A DNA stretch of 64,000 bases from positions 4,264,501-4,328,500 of the forward strand of contig NZ_CP025096.1 in the NCBI RefSeq assembly GCF_002831565.1, given 5' to 3'. This document shows positions 43,724 to 53,510 of the stretch, one piece after another. The translations under genes and the position numbers were made by a program. The DNA comes from Spirosoma pollinicola. Lineage in GTDB: Bacteria; Bacteroidota; Bacteroidia; Cytophagales; Spirosomataceae. Position 1 is the stretch's first letter. Each line of letters starts with the position of its first letter. The notes beneath the pieces were generated by a model. The model ran no database searches. It saw only the letters and a program-made list of their open reading frames with translations, and was not told the origin of the DNA.

Positions 43724-45388
43724 ATGCGCCTACTTCTTTCGATCCTGATGGTGTCTGCACTTGGCACAGCATCATTTGCTCAGTCTAAAAAAACATCAAC
43801 AACAACGGCTAGTTCAACTCCCCATACGTTGGACCGGCCAAAGCTTGTTGTTGGCATTGTGGTTGATCAGATGCGCTACGATTATTTGTACCGTTATTAC
43901 AACAAATTTGGCAAGGGTGGTTTTCGGCGGATGATGGATGGTGGGTTCAATGCCCGGAATAACCATTACCATTATGCGGCTACGTATACCGGCCCCGGTC
44001 ACGCAGCTATTTACACGGGCTCTGCACCTGCATTGAACGGTATTGTGGGTAATGATTTTTATGAACGGAATATAGGCCGGCTGATGTATTGTGCCGAAGA
44101 TACAACAGTAAGTACCGTTGGCAATACGGGCATTGCCGGTAAAATGTCGCCCCGAAATCTGCTTGTTACAACCATTGGCGATCAGCTTAAACTGGCCACT
44201 GATGGCCGGGCGAAAGTAATCGGGATTGCGCTGAAAGATCGGGGGGCCATATTGCCCGCTGGTCATGCCGCCAATGCCGCTTACTGGTTCGATTCGAAAG
44301 ATGGTAATTTCATCAGTAGCACGTTTTACCAAAATGAGTTGCCACAATGGGTGCAGGACTTTAACGCACGGAAATTGAGCGATCAATTTTTGAGTCAGAA
44401 ATGGGAGCCTTCGTTGCCTATGAATCAATACACCGAAAGTACAGTTGATGACGAACCTTATGAAACCGTGTTAGCTGGTGAAACTAAATCTGTTTTTCCG
44501 CATATGTTTGCTATTCAGGCAGGTGGAAGTAAATATGAACCCTTACGGACAAGTCCTTATGGCGATCAGATCACGAAAGAGTTTGCGCTGGCTGCGCTGA
44601 AAGGCGAACAACTGGGCCAGCGAGACGTGACAGATATGCTTTGCGTAAGCTTCTCTTCGCCAGATTACATTGGCCATGCGTTTGGTACGCACGCGATTGA
44701 AACCGAAGATCAGTACATACGACTCGATCAGCAACTGACCCAGTTGCTTAATCAATTAGACGCTACAGTAGGGAAGGGGCAGTGGGTGGCGTTTCTATCA
44801 GCCGATCACGGTGTTGTCGATGCGCCGGGATTCCTGCAGCAAAACCGGATTCCGGCGGGTGTGCGGGGCTACGGCGAAATTGGCGAAGCGGTGAAGTCTA
44901 CGCTTGAAAAAGCTTACGGTCCGGGGCAATGGATGCTCTCGTATTTTAACCAGCAGGTTTACCTGAACCATGCCTTAATGACGGAAAAGAAAATTGCCAT
45001 GCAGGATGTGTATGAGTTGCTTCGGACTGTTTTGTTAAAACAGAAAGCGGTTGTTAACGTCGTGAATTTACATAACCTGGGTGCCGAGGCTTTACCACTT
45101 TTGCAGGAAAATCTATTTCGCAATGTATATTATCCAAACCGCAGTGGTGATTTCTATGTGATGCAGCAACCGGGTTGGCTAGAGGGACGCAATAAGGGCA
45201 CTACACACGGCACTACCTACGCCTATGATACGCACGTACCATTTCTGCTGTACGGCTGGGGTATTAAACCGGGGCAAACGCTCCGTCGGACACATATCCA
45301 CGACATTGCCCCAACCATAACTGCCCTGCTTGGCCTTCTCGAACCCAGCGGCTGTATTGGCAACCCGGTTGAGGAAGCCCTTAAGTAG
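43724..45388 (+). CDS. pafA: PafA-type phosphate-irrepressible alkaline phosphatase
   Basis: 554 residues with a signal peptide ending FAQ at about 20. Active-site residues match PafA in kind and spacing: Thr89 nucleophile in 'ATYTGPGHA', Asn110 in 'VGNDFYE', and Lys171/Arg173 in 'IALKDRGAILPAGH'. Metal ligands are in 'GIVVDQMRYDY', 'SFSSPDYIGHAFG', 'LSADHG' and 'GTTYAYDTHVP'. A periplasmic or surface phosphomonoesterase that supplies phosphate. The stop lies at the edge of a hairpin. Confidence 0.93.
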   Translation: MRLLLSILMVSALGTASFAQSKKTSTTTASSTPHTLDRPKLVVGIVVDQMRYDYLYRYYNKFGKGGFRRMMDGGFNARNNHYHYAATYTGPGHAAIYTGSAPALNGIVGNDFYERNIGRLMYCAEDTTVSTVGNTGIAGKMSPRNLLVTTIGDQLKLATDGRAKVIGIALKDRGAILPAGHAANAAYWFDSKDGNFISSTFYQNELPQWVQDFNARKLSDQFLSQKWEPSLPMNQYTESTVDDEPYETVLAGETKSVFPHMFAIQAGGSKYEPLRTSPYGDQITKEFALAALKGEQLGQRDVTDMLCVSFSSPDYIGHAFGTHAIETEDQYIRLDQQLTQLLNQLDATVGKGQWVAFLSADHGVVDAPGFLQQNRIPAGVRGYGEIGEAVKSTLEKAYGPGQWMLSYFNQQVYLNHALMTEKKIAMQDVYELLRTVLLKQKAVVNVVNLHNLGAEALPLLQENLFRNVYYPNRSGDFYVMQQPGWLEGRNKGTTHGTTYAYDTHVPFLLYGWGIKPGQTLRRTHIHDIAPTITALLGLLEPSGCIGNPVEEALK

Positions 45389-45471
45389 CGCCGACCGTCC
45401 CGGTCGGGTGTGTAAAAGAACGCCAATAGACTTGTTTGTTAAGCCCGACCGGGACGGTCGGGCTTACTTAA
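45380..45471. repeat. GC-rich nested inverted repeat between pafA and birA
   Basis: Left arm about 45382-45408 and right arm about 45441-45470 pair with a few mismatches. Each arm is itself near-palindromic around CGACCGTCCCGGTCG, so local or long hairpins can form. It holds both convergent stop codons. Confidence 0.82.
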
Positions 45472-46225
45472 AACTTACTTCCTTAAACCCAAAATACCTG
45501 ACTTCTCCATTGACGCTAATTGCCAATCGACCAGTAGTGTCAATGCCGCAAATAGTGCCCCGGAAGGACTGCCCGTCACTGTCAAAGCTATGTTCTTCTT
45601 GGTAGCGATAGAGAATTTGTAAGTAACTTATTTTCAGTGTTTCACGTTGACCTGACAGTAACTGGAGATAACGTTGCTCTACTGTTTCGCAGAGTCTGCT
45701 GAGCAAGCCGGGAAGATCATAGGTGTTAGGTAAGGGTGATTCATGTTGCAACGAAGTTGCCGTTGAATACCCAAATTCTGTTTGATTCACATTGAGCCCA
45801 ATTCCCGCTACCGACCATGCAATGCTGTAGCCATGCAACGTATTTTCAATTAGTATACCGCCTAATTTAAGATCACCGGCATAAATATCATTTGGCCATT
45901 TTATACGCAGAGAATGGCCGAGCAGTGGTTGCAGCGTATCATAAATACCCAGCGAAATAGCCATATTAAGCCAGAACTGATCCGTAGCCATTAAGAAACC
46001 AGGCTTCAAAATCAGCGAGAATGTCAGGTTTTCTCCCGCTTTTGCTTCCCATTGGTTACCCCGCTGCCCCCGACCGGCTGTTTGGTTATCAGTTATGACA
46101 ACTAGTCCTTTATTTGGGTCTGATTGAGCAATCAAGGTAGCCGCTTCATCGTTAGTTGACTGACAGCTTGGCAGATATTGGATTATTTGTCCAATAAAAA
46201 GAGTTTTGGGATAGATTTTGTACAA
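45464..46225 (-). CDS. birA: Biotin--[acetyl-CoA-carboxylase] ligase
   Basis: 253 residues. 'CQSTNDEAATLI', 'TAGRGQRGNQWEAKAGENLT', 'IKWPNDIYAGDLKLGGILIE' and 'VAGIGLNVNQ' are the biotin protein ligase motifs. It attaches biotin to the carboxylase carrier protein. There is no DNA-binding N-terminal domain, so it should not act as a repressor. The start appears to be TTG at 46225 (no upstream in-frame ATG; family members begin just here). Confidence 0.9.
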   Translation of the reverse strand: MYKIYPKTLFIGQIIQYLPSCQSTNDEAATLIAQSDPNKGLVVITDNQTAGRGQRGNQWEAKAGENLTFSLILKPGFLMATDQFWLNMAISLGIYDTLQPLLGHSLRIKWPNDIYAGDLKLGGILIENTLHGYSIAWSVAGIGLNVNQTEFGYSTATSLQHESPLPNTYDLPGLLSRLCETVEQRYLQLLSGQRETLKISYLQILYRYQEEHSFDSDGQSFRGTICGIDTTGRLAISVNGEVRYFGFKEVSFK

Positions 46226-46339
46226 AATATTGTATAGTTTAGTAGTAGAGAGTTAATGAATGGTACTGCGGGTTTTTAAAATACCCTATTAGGCAATGTA
46301 CCCGCTGATTAGCTTCTCGTGCAATGTTAAACTGAAAGC

Positions 46340-46735
46340 ATGAGAATTAACAAAAACAATGAGTTTACCGCCGAGCAGATACGTGATTTCGTTGTTCGGG
46401 GAATGCAGGAAAAGAAAGGACAAGATATTGTTGTAATGGACCTGCGCAAAGTTAAAAATGCAATCTGCGATTATTTCGTTATTTGTTCGGGTACGTCCGA
46501 CACGCAGATTGACGCTATATCAACTTCCGTTGAAGAAGAAGTTTATAAAGCCAGCAAACAAGACCCCTGGCACAAAGAAGGAAAATTGAACCGGGAGTGG
46601 ATTTTGCTGGATTACGTCGATGTTGTCGTTCACGTCTTCAAAAAAGACCGACGTTCGTTTTACGATCTCGAACAACTCTGGGGAGATGCCGAGATTCGTC
46701 TGATCGAAGACAGTGACCTTGTCGTAGCGTCTTGA
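46340..46735 (+). CDS. rsfS: Ribosome silencing factor RsfS
   Basis: 131 residues, DUF143/Iojap family: 'DIVVMDLRKVKNAICDYFVICSG', 'ISTSVEEEVYKASKQDPW' and 'WILLDYVDVVVHVFKKDRRSFYDLEQLWGDA'. It binds L14 of the 50S subunit and blocks subunit joining when nutrients are short. It is followed on the same strand by ftsH. Confidence 0.95.
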   Translation: MRINKNNEFTAEQIRDFVVRGMQEKKGQDIVVMDLRKVKNAICDYFVICSGTSDTQIDAISTSVEEEVYKASKQDPWHKEGKLNREWILLDYVDVVVHVFKKDRRSFYDLEQLWGDAEIRLIEDSDLVVAS

Positions 46736-46744
46736 TTAGTAGCT

Positions 46745-46800
46745 ATTTAGTTATTAGATTATTTGTAATCTATTGATTTTCAGTGATCTAATAACTAAAT
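46745..46800. repeat. Inverted repeat between rsfS and ftsH
   Basis: Perfect 15-bp arms ATTTAGTTATTAGAT (46745-46759) and ATCTAATAACTAAAT (46786-46800), 26-base loop. It has no GC core, so it would be a weak terminator at most. Confidence 0.75.
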
Positions 46801-46944
46801 GGTTAACTCGTTGTTATAGTTAAAATAAGCCTGTAACTGGCCGCTTGTGGGGCTGACAAACCGTCTGTCCTAACCATTTCGCAGTAGAAACAATCATTCG
46901 CGAAACGGTGTTACCCTTGAAATCCGTTAGTACAACCTGAGGAA

Positions 46945-48972
46945 ATGGCAGAAAATAATAAAAATCCGTTAGTACCCCGTGGTGGGCCACGTAAGCCCAA
47001 CTTTCAGGGCTGGATTGTTGCTTTGCTGATTGCCGCCATTCTTGGCATTACATTCTTTAACAGAAGCTCAGCTACCCACGAAATTTCACAGAAGCGCTTT
47101 GAGCGTATGGTGAAAGATCACGAAGTCGCTGAAGCTATAGTCGTTAATGACAAAATTGCCGAAGTTACGCTCTCGCAGCAAGCCGCACAAAGTCCTAAAT
47201 ACCGCAACTTATCTGCGGAAAAGCCGTATTTCGGCACTACTCAAGGACCGCAATTTCAATTTCAAATAGCGTCTGGAGAAACGTTCAAGAAAGATCTGGA
47301 TTTAATTCAACAGGGCGTTCCTGATAATGAAAAAATTGATCTTAAGTTCGAAACCAGAAGTGACTTTGGTAGCATCATCAGTACGTGGGGGTTCCTGATC
47401 GTAATGATCCTCGCTATGTACTTCCTGCTTGGACGTATGTCTGGGGCCGGTGGCCCCGGTGGTCAAATCTTTAACATTGGCAAATCGAAAGCCGCCCTGT
47501 TTGACGCCGATAGTAAGGTAAAAATTACCTTCAACGACGTTGCTGGCCTGGACGAGGCAAAAGAGGAAATTAAAGAAATTGTTGATTACCTGAAGAATCC
47601 AACCAAGTTTACAAAACTTGGAGCCAAAATTCCAAAAGGAGCTTTGTTGATCGGCCCTCCAGGTACAGGTAAAACGTTGCTGGCTAAAGCCGTAGCCGGT
47701 GAAGCGGGCGTTCCGTTCTTCTCACTGTCGGGTTCCGACTTCGTTGAAATGTTTGTTGGGGTAGGTGCCGCTCGAGTACGTGACCTGTTCAAACAGGCAA
47801 AAGAGAAAGCGCCTTGTATCATTTTTATTGATGAGATTGATGCAGTAGGTCGTTCGCGTGGACGGGGTTCCATGCCCGGTGCCAATGACGAACGCGAAAA
47901 CACGCTGAACTCACTGCTCGTTGAGATGGATGGTTTCGCTACCGATTCAGGTATCATTATTCTGGCTGCTACGAACCGTCCCGACGTACTGGACCCTGCT
48001 TTACAGCGGCCCGGTCGTTTCGACCGTCAGATCAGTATCGACAAACCGGATATTATTGGTCGGGAAGCAATTTTCCGGGTTCACCTGAAGCCGATTAAAT
48101 TATCGACGGATGTTGATCCAAAAGAATTAGCCGCTCAGACACCCGGTTTTGCTGGTGCCGAAATTGCGAACGTTTGTAATGAGGCTGCTCTGATTGCTGC
48201 TCGTAGCGATAAGGAAGCCGTTGATATGAAAGATTTCCAGGATGCGATGGATCGTGTGATTGGTGGTCTGGAAAAGAAGAACAAAATCATCTCGCCGGAA
48301 GAGAAAGAGATTGTTGCTTATCATGAAGCGGGTCACGCAGTAGCTGGCTGGTATCTTGAATTTGCTGATCCGCTCGTAAAAGTGTCGATTGTGCCACGTG
48401 GCGTAGCTGCTCTGGGCTATGCTCAGTATCTGCCTCGTGAGCAGTATCTGTATCGTACAGAACAGCTTCTGGACGAAATGTGTATGGCATTGGGCGGTCG
48501 TGCTGCCGAAGATCTGATCTTTGGTAAAGTATCGACAGGTGCCTTGAGTGATCTGGAACGCATTACCAAGCTGGCCTATAGCATGGTTACCATGTATGGC
48601 ATGAATGACAAGATTGGTAATATATCGTTCTATGACTCAAAACAGTCGGACTACAACTTCAATAAGCCATATTCGGAAGAAACGGCCAAGCACATTGATG
48701 AAGAAGTTCGCAAGATCATCAGTTCGGCTTACGAACGCACAAAAGGCCTGTTGAGCGATCATAAAGATGCGCTGGAAATTCTGGCAAAGGAATTACTTGA
48801 AAAAGAAATTCTTTACCAAAATGACCTGGTTCGCCTGATTGGCAAGCGGCCTTTTGAACGGGAAACTGTTTATCAGGCGTATAAAAATAAAGGTGTGGCT
48901 GAGGAAGTCAAAGAGGAAATTGGCCTTGAATCGAAGCCTGCCGAAACCGAGCCTCAATCGTTGCCGATATAA
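46945..48972 (+). CDS. ftsH: ATP-dependent zinc metalloprotease FtsH
   Basis: 675 residues. Two membrane segments (about 22-38 and 142-163) flank a periplasmic domain. The AAA+ domain has Walker A 'GPPGTGKT', Walker B '[11 protein letters not shown]', pore loop '[12 protein letters not shown]' and second region of homology 'RPGRFDR'. The zinc site is HEAGH (460-464). It degrades unassembled membrane proteins and some cytoplasmic regulators. The C-terminal tail is Glu-rich. Confidence 0.97.
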   Translation: MAENNKNPLVPRGGPRKPNFQGWIVALLIAAILGITFFNRSSATHEISQKRFERMVKDHEVAEAIVVNDKIAEVTLSQQAAQSPKYRNLSAEKPYFGTTQGPQFQFQIASGETFKKDLDLIQQGVPDNEKIDLKFETRSDFGSIISTWGFLIVMILAMYFLLGRMSGAGGPGGQIFNIGKSKAALFDADSKVKITFNDVAGLDEAKEEIKEIVDYLKNPTKFTKLGAKIPKGALLIGPPGTGKTLLAKAVAGEAGVPFFSLSGSDFVEMFVGVGAARVRDLFKQAKEKAPCIIFIDEIDAVGRSRGRGSMPGANDERENTLNSLLVEMDGFATDSGIIILAATNRPDVLDPALQRPGRFDRQISIDKPDIIGREAIFRVHLKPIKLSTDVDPKELAAQTPGFAGAEIANVCNEAALIAARSDKEAVDMKDFQDAMDRVIGGLEKKNKIISPEEKEIVAYHEAGHAVAGWYLEFADPLVKVSIVPRGVAALGYAQYLPREQYLYRTEQLLDEMCMALGGRAAEDLIFGKVSTGALSDLERITKLAYSMVTMYGMNDKIGNISFYDSKQSDYNFNKPYSEETAKHIDEEVRKIISSAYERTKGLLSDHKDALEILAKELLEKEILYQNDLVRLIGKRPFERETVYQAYKNKGVAEEVKEEIGLESKPAETEPQSLPI

Positions 48973-48973
48973 A

Positions 48974-49035
48974 GTAAGAAGTAAAACAAAAAAGGGACGC
49001 TTGATCAAGCGTCCCTTTTTTGTTTTACTTCTTAC
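48974..49035. repeat. Perfect 62-bp palindrome between ftsH and a phosphoesterase gene
   Basis: Two exact 31-bp arms meet with no loop (centre TGA|TCA). The GC core (GGGACGC/GCGTCCC) is flanked by T/A runs, so it can act as an intrinsic terminator in both directions. The last codons and stop of the phosphoesterase (GKK, then TAA) are encoded in the right arm. Confidence 0.95.
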
Positions 49036-49516
49036 CAAGTTCAATCACCTGCATATCCAGAATCCGACCCGCATCGAGCGAGAATCGAATGACGGTTCGC
49101 ATCTTATGAAAACCGGTTTTTCCGGCTGCGCCGGGATTGATATACAATAGTTTATTAATAGCCGGGTCACGCATAACCTTGAGAATGTGCGAATGGCCAC
49201 AGATGAATAAATCCGGTGGGTTCGCTTTCAATACAGGTCGTGTGGTAGGGTTATAGTTGGGAGGTGTTCCACCAATATGCGTTATCCAAATGTCGAGGCT
49301 TTCGAGTGTAAAACGTTGATTGGCAGGCAGGTCAGTATCTTCCCGGTCGATATTGCCGCTTACAATACGTAAAGGCCGAAACGCTCGCAGCTGGTCGGCA
49401 ACGGTAAGTAGACCTACATCACCAGCATGCCATACCTCATCGCAAGCGTCGAAATGAGTGAATATAGCCGGGTCGAGGTAACTGTGTGTATCGGACAGAA
49501 GACCAATTCGGGTCAT
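49025..49516 (-). CDS. YfcE-type metallophosphoesterase
   Basis: 163 residues, the small calcineurin-like type: 'RIGLLSDTHSY', 'EVWHAGDVG', 'RIVSGNIDRED' and 'DLFICGHSHILKV' give the metal ligands. Phosphodiesterase of unknown physiological substrate, as for most of the family. Its C-terminus is encoded within the palindrome. Confidence 0.9.
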   Translation of the reverse strand: MTRIGLLSDTHSYLDPAIFTHFDACDEVWHAGDVGLLTVADQLRAFRPLRIVSGNIDREDTDLPANQRFTLESLDIWITHIGGTPPNYNPTTRPVLKANPPDLFICGHSHILKVMRDPAINKLLYINPGAAGKTGFHKMRTVIRFSLDAGRILDMQVIELGKK

Positions 49517-49602
49517 GAGAAATTAGTTAATAAGTCGGTAAGTCAGTGACGTATGAGTGTTACTTTTGCATTGGCCATTTACCGGCTTTTTTAACTTACC
49601 AA

Positions 49603-51294
49603 CTATTTCCCTAAAATTAACTCTTTCATCTCACTACGAATCTTCTTTTTGTCGATTTTTCCGACACTCGTTTTAGGGATCTCCTGCACGAACACAATGC
49701 GGTCGGGTACGTACCATTTGTGCAAATCGCCCCGGTCAACTTTTGCCTGTAACTCGGCTTTTACGCCTTCGGCAGTTAATGCGTAGCCTGGCTTTTGAAT
49801 AATGAGCGCATGCGGACGTTCGCCCCAACGTTCGTCGGGAAGGCCAACTACGGCTGATTCTGCTATGCCTTCTACCTGAGACAACACATCTTCCATATCC
49901 AGTGATGACACCCATTCGCCACCGGTTTTGATTACATCTTTGGTACGGTCTGAAACAATTACCCAATGGTCGGTAGTAATGCTGGCGACATCACCTGTAT
50001 GTAGCCAGCCGCCTTTCCAGAGGTCGGCACCTCGTTCTGGGTCTTCGTAATACCCTTGTGTGAGCCAGGGGCCCCGAGCCACGATTTCGCCCAGTGAATG
50101 CCCATCATGTGCTACAAACTGGCCATTATCGTCCATTAACCGCAGTTCAACAAACGGAGCAATGCGACCGGCACGTGTGCGAAGATCAATTTGCTCCTCA
50201 GGCAAACACATTTTCTCCTGTTCATTAAGATAACCCACGGCTAGAATCGGTGCTGTTTCAGACATACCATAGCCCGATATGACCGTAATCCCTAAGCCTG
50301 TTGCCGCATTGGCAAGACCTTTTGTAAGGGCCGAACCGCCAATAATCACTTTCCAGCGGCTCAAATTCTCTCTAAACCTGGGTGCAGCGGGGCTGCTGAC
50401 AAGCATATTCAATATGGTGGGAACGCAGTGGGATAACGTAACACCTTCTGCAATCAAGAGCTTTAGCAACAGTTCTGGCTCATAACGGCCCGGATACACC
50501 TGCTTTGCCGACATCATTGTTGCCAGAAATGGGAAACCCCAGGCATGCACATGGAACATAGGCGTAATGGGCATATATACGTCTGTAGACCCTTTAAACG
50601 GCATGGCTTCATACCCAATGATGTAAGTCAGCAAGCCCATTGTGTGCATGAACAACTGCCGATGGGAGAAGTAAACGCCTTTGGGGTTACCCGTTGTGCC
50701 GGTGGTATAAAACGAAGTAGCCCATGTATTCTCGTCAAAATCCGGGAATTCATACTGGTCAGATGCACTGTTTAATAAGGCTTCATACTCACCTTCAACA
50801 CCCTCAGGGAGTTCGTTGAGAGGTTTTACTTCGGCGGTGCCAGTATATACTTTATCACTCAGAACAACAAATTTCTCAACGGTTGTCAGTTGATCTTTAA
50901 TGGCGGCTAGAATGGGCAGGAAATCTTCGTGAATCAGAACAATCTTATCTTTGGCATGATTCATTGTGTAAAGAATCTGCGCAGGAGATAGCCTGACATT
51001 GATCGTATGCAGAATAGCGCCATAGCTGGTAACACCAAAAAAACATTCAAGGTAACGGTGGCTATCCCAATCGAAGACAGCAACCATATCGCCCGGTTTA
51101 ATGCCCAGTTCAGTCAATACATTGGCTAGCTTTCTGACACGCTGGTTGAACTGAATATAATTCATTCGGAACAAGTCCCGGTAAACAATTTCGCGCTGGG
51201 GTTCGTATTTGAGCGATTGTGCCAACATACTTTTGATGAGCATGGGCGGTTCATGGGCTTCGGCGGTACGTGGAATTAGTTTGGTCTGAATCAT
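49603..51294 (-). CDS. Acyl-CoA synthetase (AMP-forming long/medium-chain fatty acid CoA ligase)
   Basis: 563 residues. Adenylation motifs: 'TSFYTTGTTGNPKGV', 'VISGYGMSETAPI', 'GWLHTGDVASI', 'VSDRTKDVIKTGGEWVSSL' and the catalytic Lys in 'KTSVGKIDKKKI'. It activates a carboxylate with ATP and CoA, most likely a fatty acid, for beta-oxidation or lipid recycling. Chain length is not set by what I can see. Confidence 0.9.
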   Translation of the reverse strand: MIQTKLIPRTAEAHEPPMLIKSMLAQSLKYEPQREIVYRDLFRMNYIQFNQRVRKLANVLTELGIKPGDMVAVFDWDSHRYLECFFGVTSYGAILHTINVRLSPAQILYTMNHAKDKIVLIHEDFLPILAAIKDQLTTVEKFVVLSDKVYTGTAEVKPLNELPEGVEGEYEALLNSASDQYEFPDFDENTWATSFYTTGTTGNPKGVYFSHRQLFMHTMGLLTYIIGYEAMPFKGSTDVYMPITPMFHVHAWGFPFLATMMSAKQVYPGRYEPELLLKLLIAEGVTLSHCVPTILNMLVSSPAAPRFRENLSRWKVIIGGSALTKGLANAATGLGITVISGYGMSETAPILAVGYLNEQEKMCLPEEQIDLRTRAGRIAPFVELRLMDDNGQFVAHDGHSLGEIVARGPWLTQGYYEDPERGADLWKGGWLHTGDVASITTDHWVIVSDRTKDVIKTGGEWVSSLDMEDVLSQVEGIAESAVVGLPDERWGERPHALIIQKPGYALTAEGVKAELQAKVDRGDLHKWYVPDRIVFVQEIPKTSVGKIDKKKIRSEMKELILGK

Positions 51295-51364
51295 AATTGG
51301 CGAAGGTATTTACTAAAAAACGAATGGATCGAAGGTAAAATTGAATAATGGAAAGAAAAAATGG

Positions 51365-51424
51365 TATCGTATAAAATAAGCCCGGTTGCCACTTAAGTGG
51401 CAACCGGGCTTATTTTATACGATA
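51365..51424. repeat. Perfect 60-bp palindrome downstream of the CNT transporter gene
   Basis: Two exact 30-bp arms with no loop (centre ACTT|AAGT). The GC core (AAGCCCGGTTGCC and complement) is flanked by A/T runs. It lies between two minus-strand genes, so it ends the transporter transcript and would also stop any plus-strand transcript. Confidence 0.95.
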
Positions 51425-51450
51425 GTTGATTACCTATTGCGTCAGTGCTA

Positions 51451-52692
51451 CTAAAGAAGTAAGCCTGCAATAGTTGCTGACATATAACTGGCTAATGTAC
51501 CGCAAATGAGAGCTTTAAAGCCAATTCGGGCAAGGTCGCTACGACGTTTAGGAGCTAATTCACCAATACCACCAACCTGAATAGCAATAGAGCTGAAGTT
51601 GGCAAAACCACAAAGGGCAAAACTGACAATAGCGATTGTTTTAGGCTCAAGCGTTTGCTTGATCTTTACTAAATCGAGGTACGCCACAAACTCATTAACA
51701 ACCATTTTGGTACCCATCAATGCACCAGCAGCCTGTATGTCTTTGGCAGGTACACCCATTGCCCAGGCAAAAAGAGAGAAGAATTTGCCCAGTAGAAAGT
51801 TAAGGCTCAGATAGTCAATATTAAAAACGTAAAAACCCAAGCGGAACATGATGCTATCCAGTAAGGCAATCAGCGCGATAAAACCAATAAGCATAGCAAT
51901 TACGTTGAAACCTACTTTCAGGCCTTCGCTGGCTCCAGCAGCAATGGCATCGAGCAGGTTGGCGTAAATCTTTTTGATTTCTACTTTTACCGTTCCCTGT
52001 GTTTCAGAAACCTGCGTTTCGGGCATCACAATTTTGCTGATAACCAACGCACCCGGAGCGGCCATAATACTGGCTGCCAACAGGTAAGGTGCCGGAACAC
52101 CCAGTGAGATGTATACTGCCAAAACGCCCCCGGCAATACAGGCAAATGATCCTGTCATGCTGGCCAGTAGCTCGGAGTTGGTCATGCCATTGAGGTAAGG
52201 CTTAATCATAATTTGCGCTTCAACCTGACCAACAAACGTGCTCGCTACGTTGGAAAGGGCTTCGGCACCGCTTACACCCATAAGCCATTTCATGGCTTTG
52301 GCCATAACCGCTACCACACGTTGCATGATGCCCAGGTGGTAGAAAATGTTGACCAGTACCGCAACGAAAATAATTGTTGGAATAACTTTGAAGAAGAAGA
52401 TAAAGCTGTTTTCAGGACCAAATGCTTTTGTCAATACATCAGGCCTGACAAGGGATGAGAATACAAATTCAGCGCCTTTATTTGCTTTTTGCAATAGGCG
52501 ATCAACGTAATAGCCGAGCCCCTGAAACAGGTTTTGACCAAGCTCAGTTTTTAAGACAAACACCGCCAGTCCAAATTGAAGACCAAGTCCTACACCAACG
52601 GTACGATAGTTTATTGCTTTGCGATTATCAGAGAGGGCATAGGCAATACCCAGAATTAAAACAATGCCAATTAGTCCAGTAAAACGCTCCAT
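51451..52692 (-). CDS. Concentrative nucleoside transporter (NupC/CNT family)
   Basis: 413 residues, about ten membrane segments. Family signatures: 'GVSGAEALSNVASTFVGQVEAQIMIKPYL' region (about 140-170), 'MTGSFACIAGGVLAVYISLG', 'NEFVAYLDL' and 'ALCGFANFSSIAIQVGGIGELAP'. It imports nucleosides with H+ or Na+; which ion cannot be told. Confidence 0.92.
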   Translation of the reverse strand: MERFTGLIGIVLILGIAYALSDNRKAINYRTVGVGLGLQFGLAVFVLKTELGQNLFQGLGYYVDRLLQKANKGAEFVFSSLVRPDVLTKAFGPENSFIFFFKVIPTIIFVAVLVNIFYHLGIMQRVVAVMAKAMKWLMGVSGAEALSNVASTFVGQVEAQIMIKPYLNGMTNSELLASMTGSFACIAGGVLAVYISLGVPAPYLLAASIMAAPGALVISKIVMPETQVSETQGTVKVEIKKIYANLLDAIAAGASEGLKVGFNVIAMLIGFIALIALLDSIMFRLGFYVFNIDYLSLNFLLGKFFSLFAWAMGVPAKDIQAAGALMGTKMVVNEFVAYLDLVKIKQTLEPKTIAIVSFALCGFANFSSIAIQVGGIGELAPKRRSDLARIGFKALICGTLASYMSATIAGLLL

Positions 52693-52778
52693 TCAGTGAT
52701 GACACAATTACAGTTAGGTTGGCGAATATACAAAAAGAAGGCGTGGAACGAGTTTATAAAAAAGCTGACCAAACAAAA

Positions 52779-52821
52779 ACCGGCTGATTTGGCGAACAAT
52801 ATTCGTCAAATCAGCCGGTTA
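52779..52821. terminator. Near-perfect palindrome downstream of the Uma2 gene
   Basis: Arms of about 19 bp, AACCGGCTGATTTG..GAA with its complement, one mismatch and a 5-base loop. On the minus strand the stem is followed by TTTTTGTTTGG, as for an intrinsic terminator. Confidence 0.85.
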
Positions 52822-52839
52822 GCTTAACGTAATACTTGT

Positions 52840-53415
52840 TCAGAGAAGACTTGTCAGATCGAGTTCAAAATCGGGCAAAACATCTTCGCCCGATAATTGG
52901 CCTAGTCCTGCTATCTCTTGCGGAGCTTGATCAGGCCGGTAGATATACGATACTTGATTAGATACGTCAATCAACCAGGCCAATCTGCAACCGTTTGCCA
53001 TCCAATCGTCCATTTTCTCAAAACAATCTTTTATACGATCTGACTGTGAACGTAGTTCAAGTATGAAATCAGGGCATACGTGTAAAATCTTACGTCGTTC
53101 TACAGGCGTTAAGGCATCCCAGCGGTTTTGTGTTATGGCAGAAACATCAGGCGACATGATTGATGTATCGGGTAATCGAAATGCTGTTGACGAGTCAAAA
53201 AACTTACCGAACTTAACCTGTCGGTTCCAAATGGCAAAGTCAGCGCTTAATTCAAAATTGGTATTACCTGTTTCTCCGCCTGTATTAGCCATAAATACAA
53301 TATCACCGTTTTTTCGGCGCTCAAATTTCAGGTCCGGATTATCCTGACAAAACCGAATGAACTCATCATCGTTCATTCGCAAATCCTCCGGTAAATGCAC
53401 CCGTATTGATTCCAT
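52840..53415 (-). CDS. Uma2 family endonuclease-like protein (DUF820)
   Basis: 191 residues. The restriction-like core shows 'FRLPDTSIMSPDVSAI' (Asp) and 'CPDFILELRSQSDRI' (Glu-x-x pattern of PD-(D/E)xK enzymes), then 'GCRLAWLIDVSNQVSYIYRP'. The family is very common in cyanobacteria and Bacteroidota, and its biological role is unclear. Confidence 0.87.
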   Translation of the reverse strand: MESIRVHLPEDLRMNDDEFIRFCQDNPDLKFERRKNGDIVFMANTGGETGNTNFELSADFAIWNRQVKFGKFFDSSTAFRLPDTSIMSPDVSAITQNRWDALTPVERRKILHVCPDFILELRSQSDRIKDCFEKMDDWMANGCRLAWLIDVSNQVSYIYRPDQAPQEIAGLGQLSGEDVLPDFELDLTSLL

Positions 53416-53510
53416 ATAGTATGACTATGACTAACGCGTTGTAAAAAGTAACTATGGTTTAGTGGAAAATAGCCTGAAATTCCCCTTTGACTACTTACTT
53501 TTTGAATAGA

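Noticed and set aside
49559..49566. TACTTTTG promoter-like box on the plus strand
   Set aside because: No plus-strand gene follows; the gene downstream is on the opposite strand.
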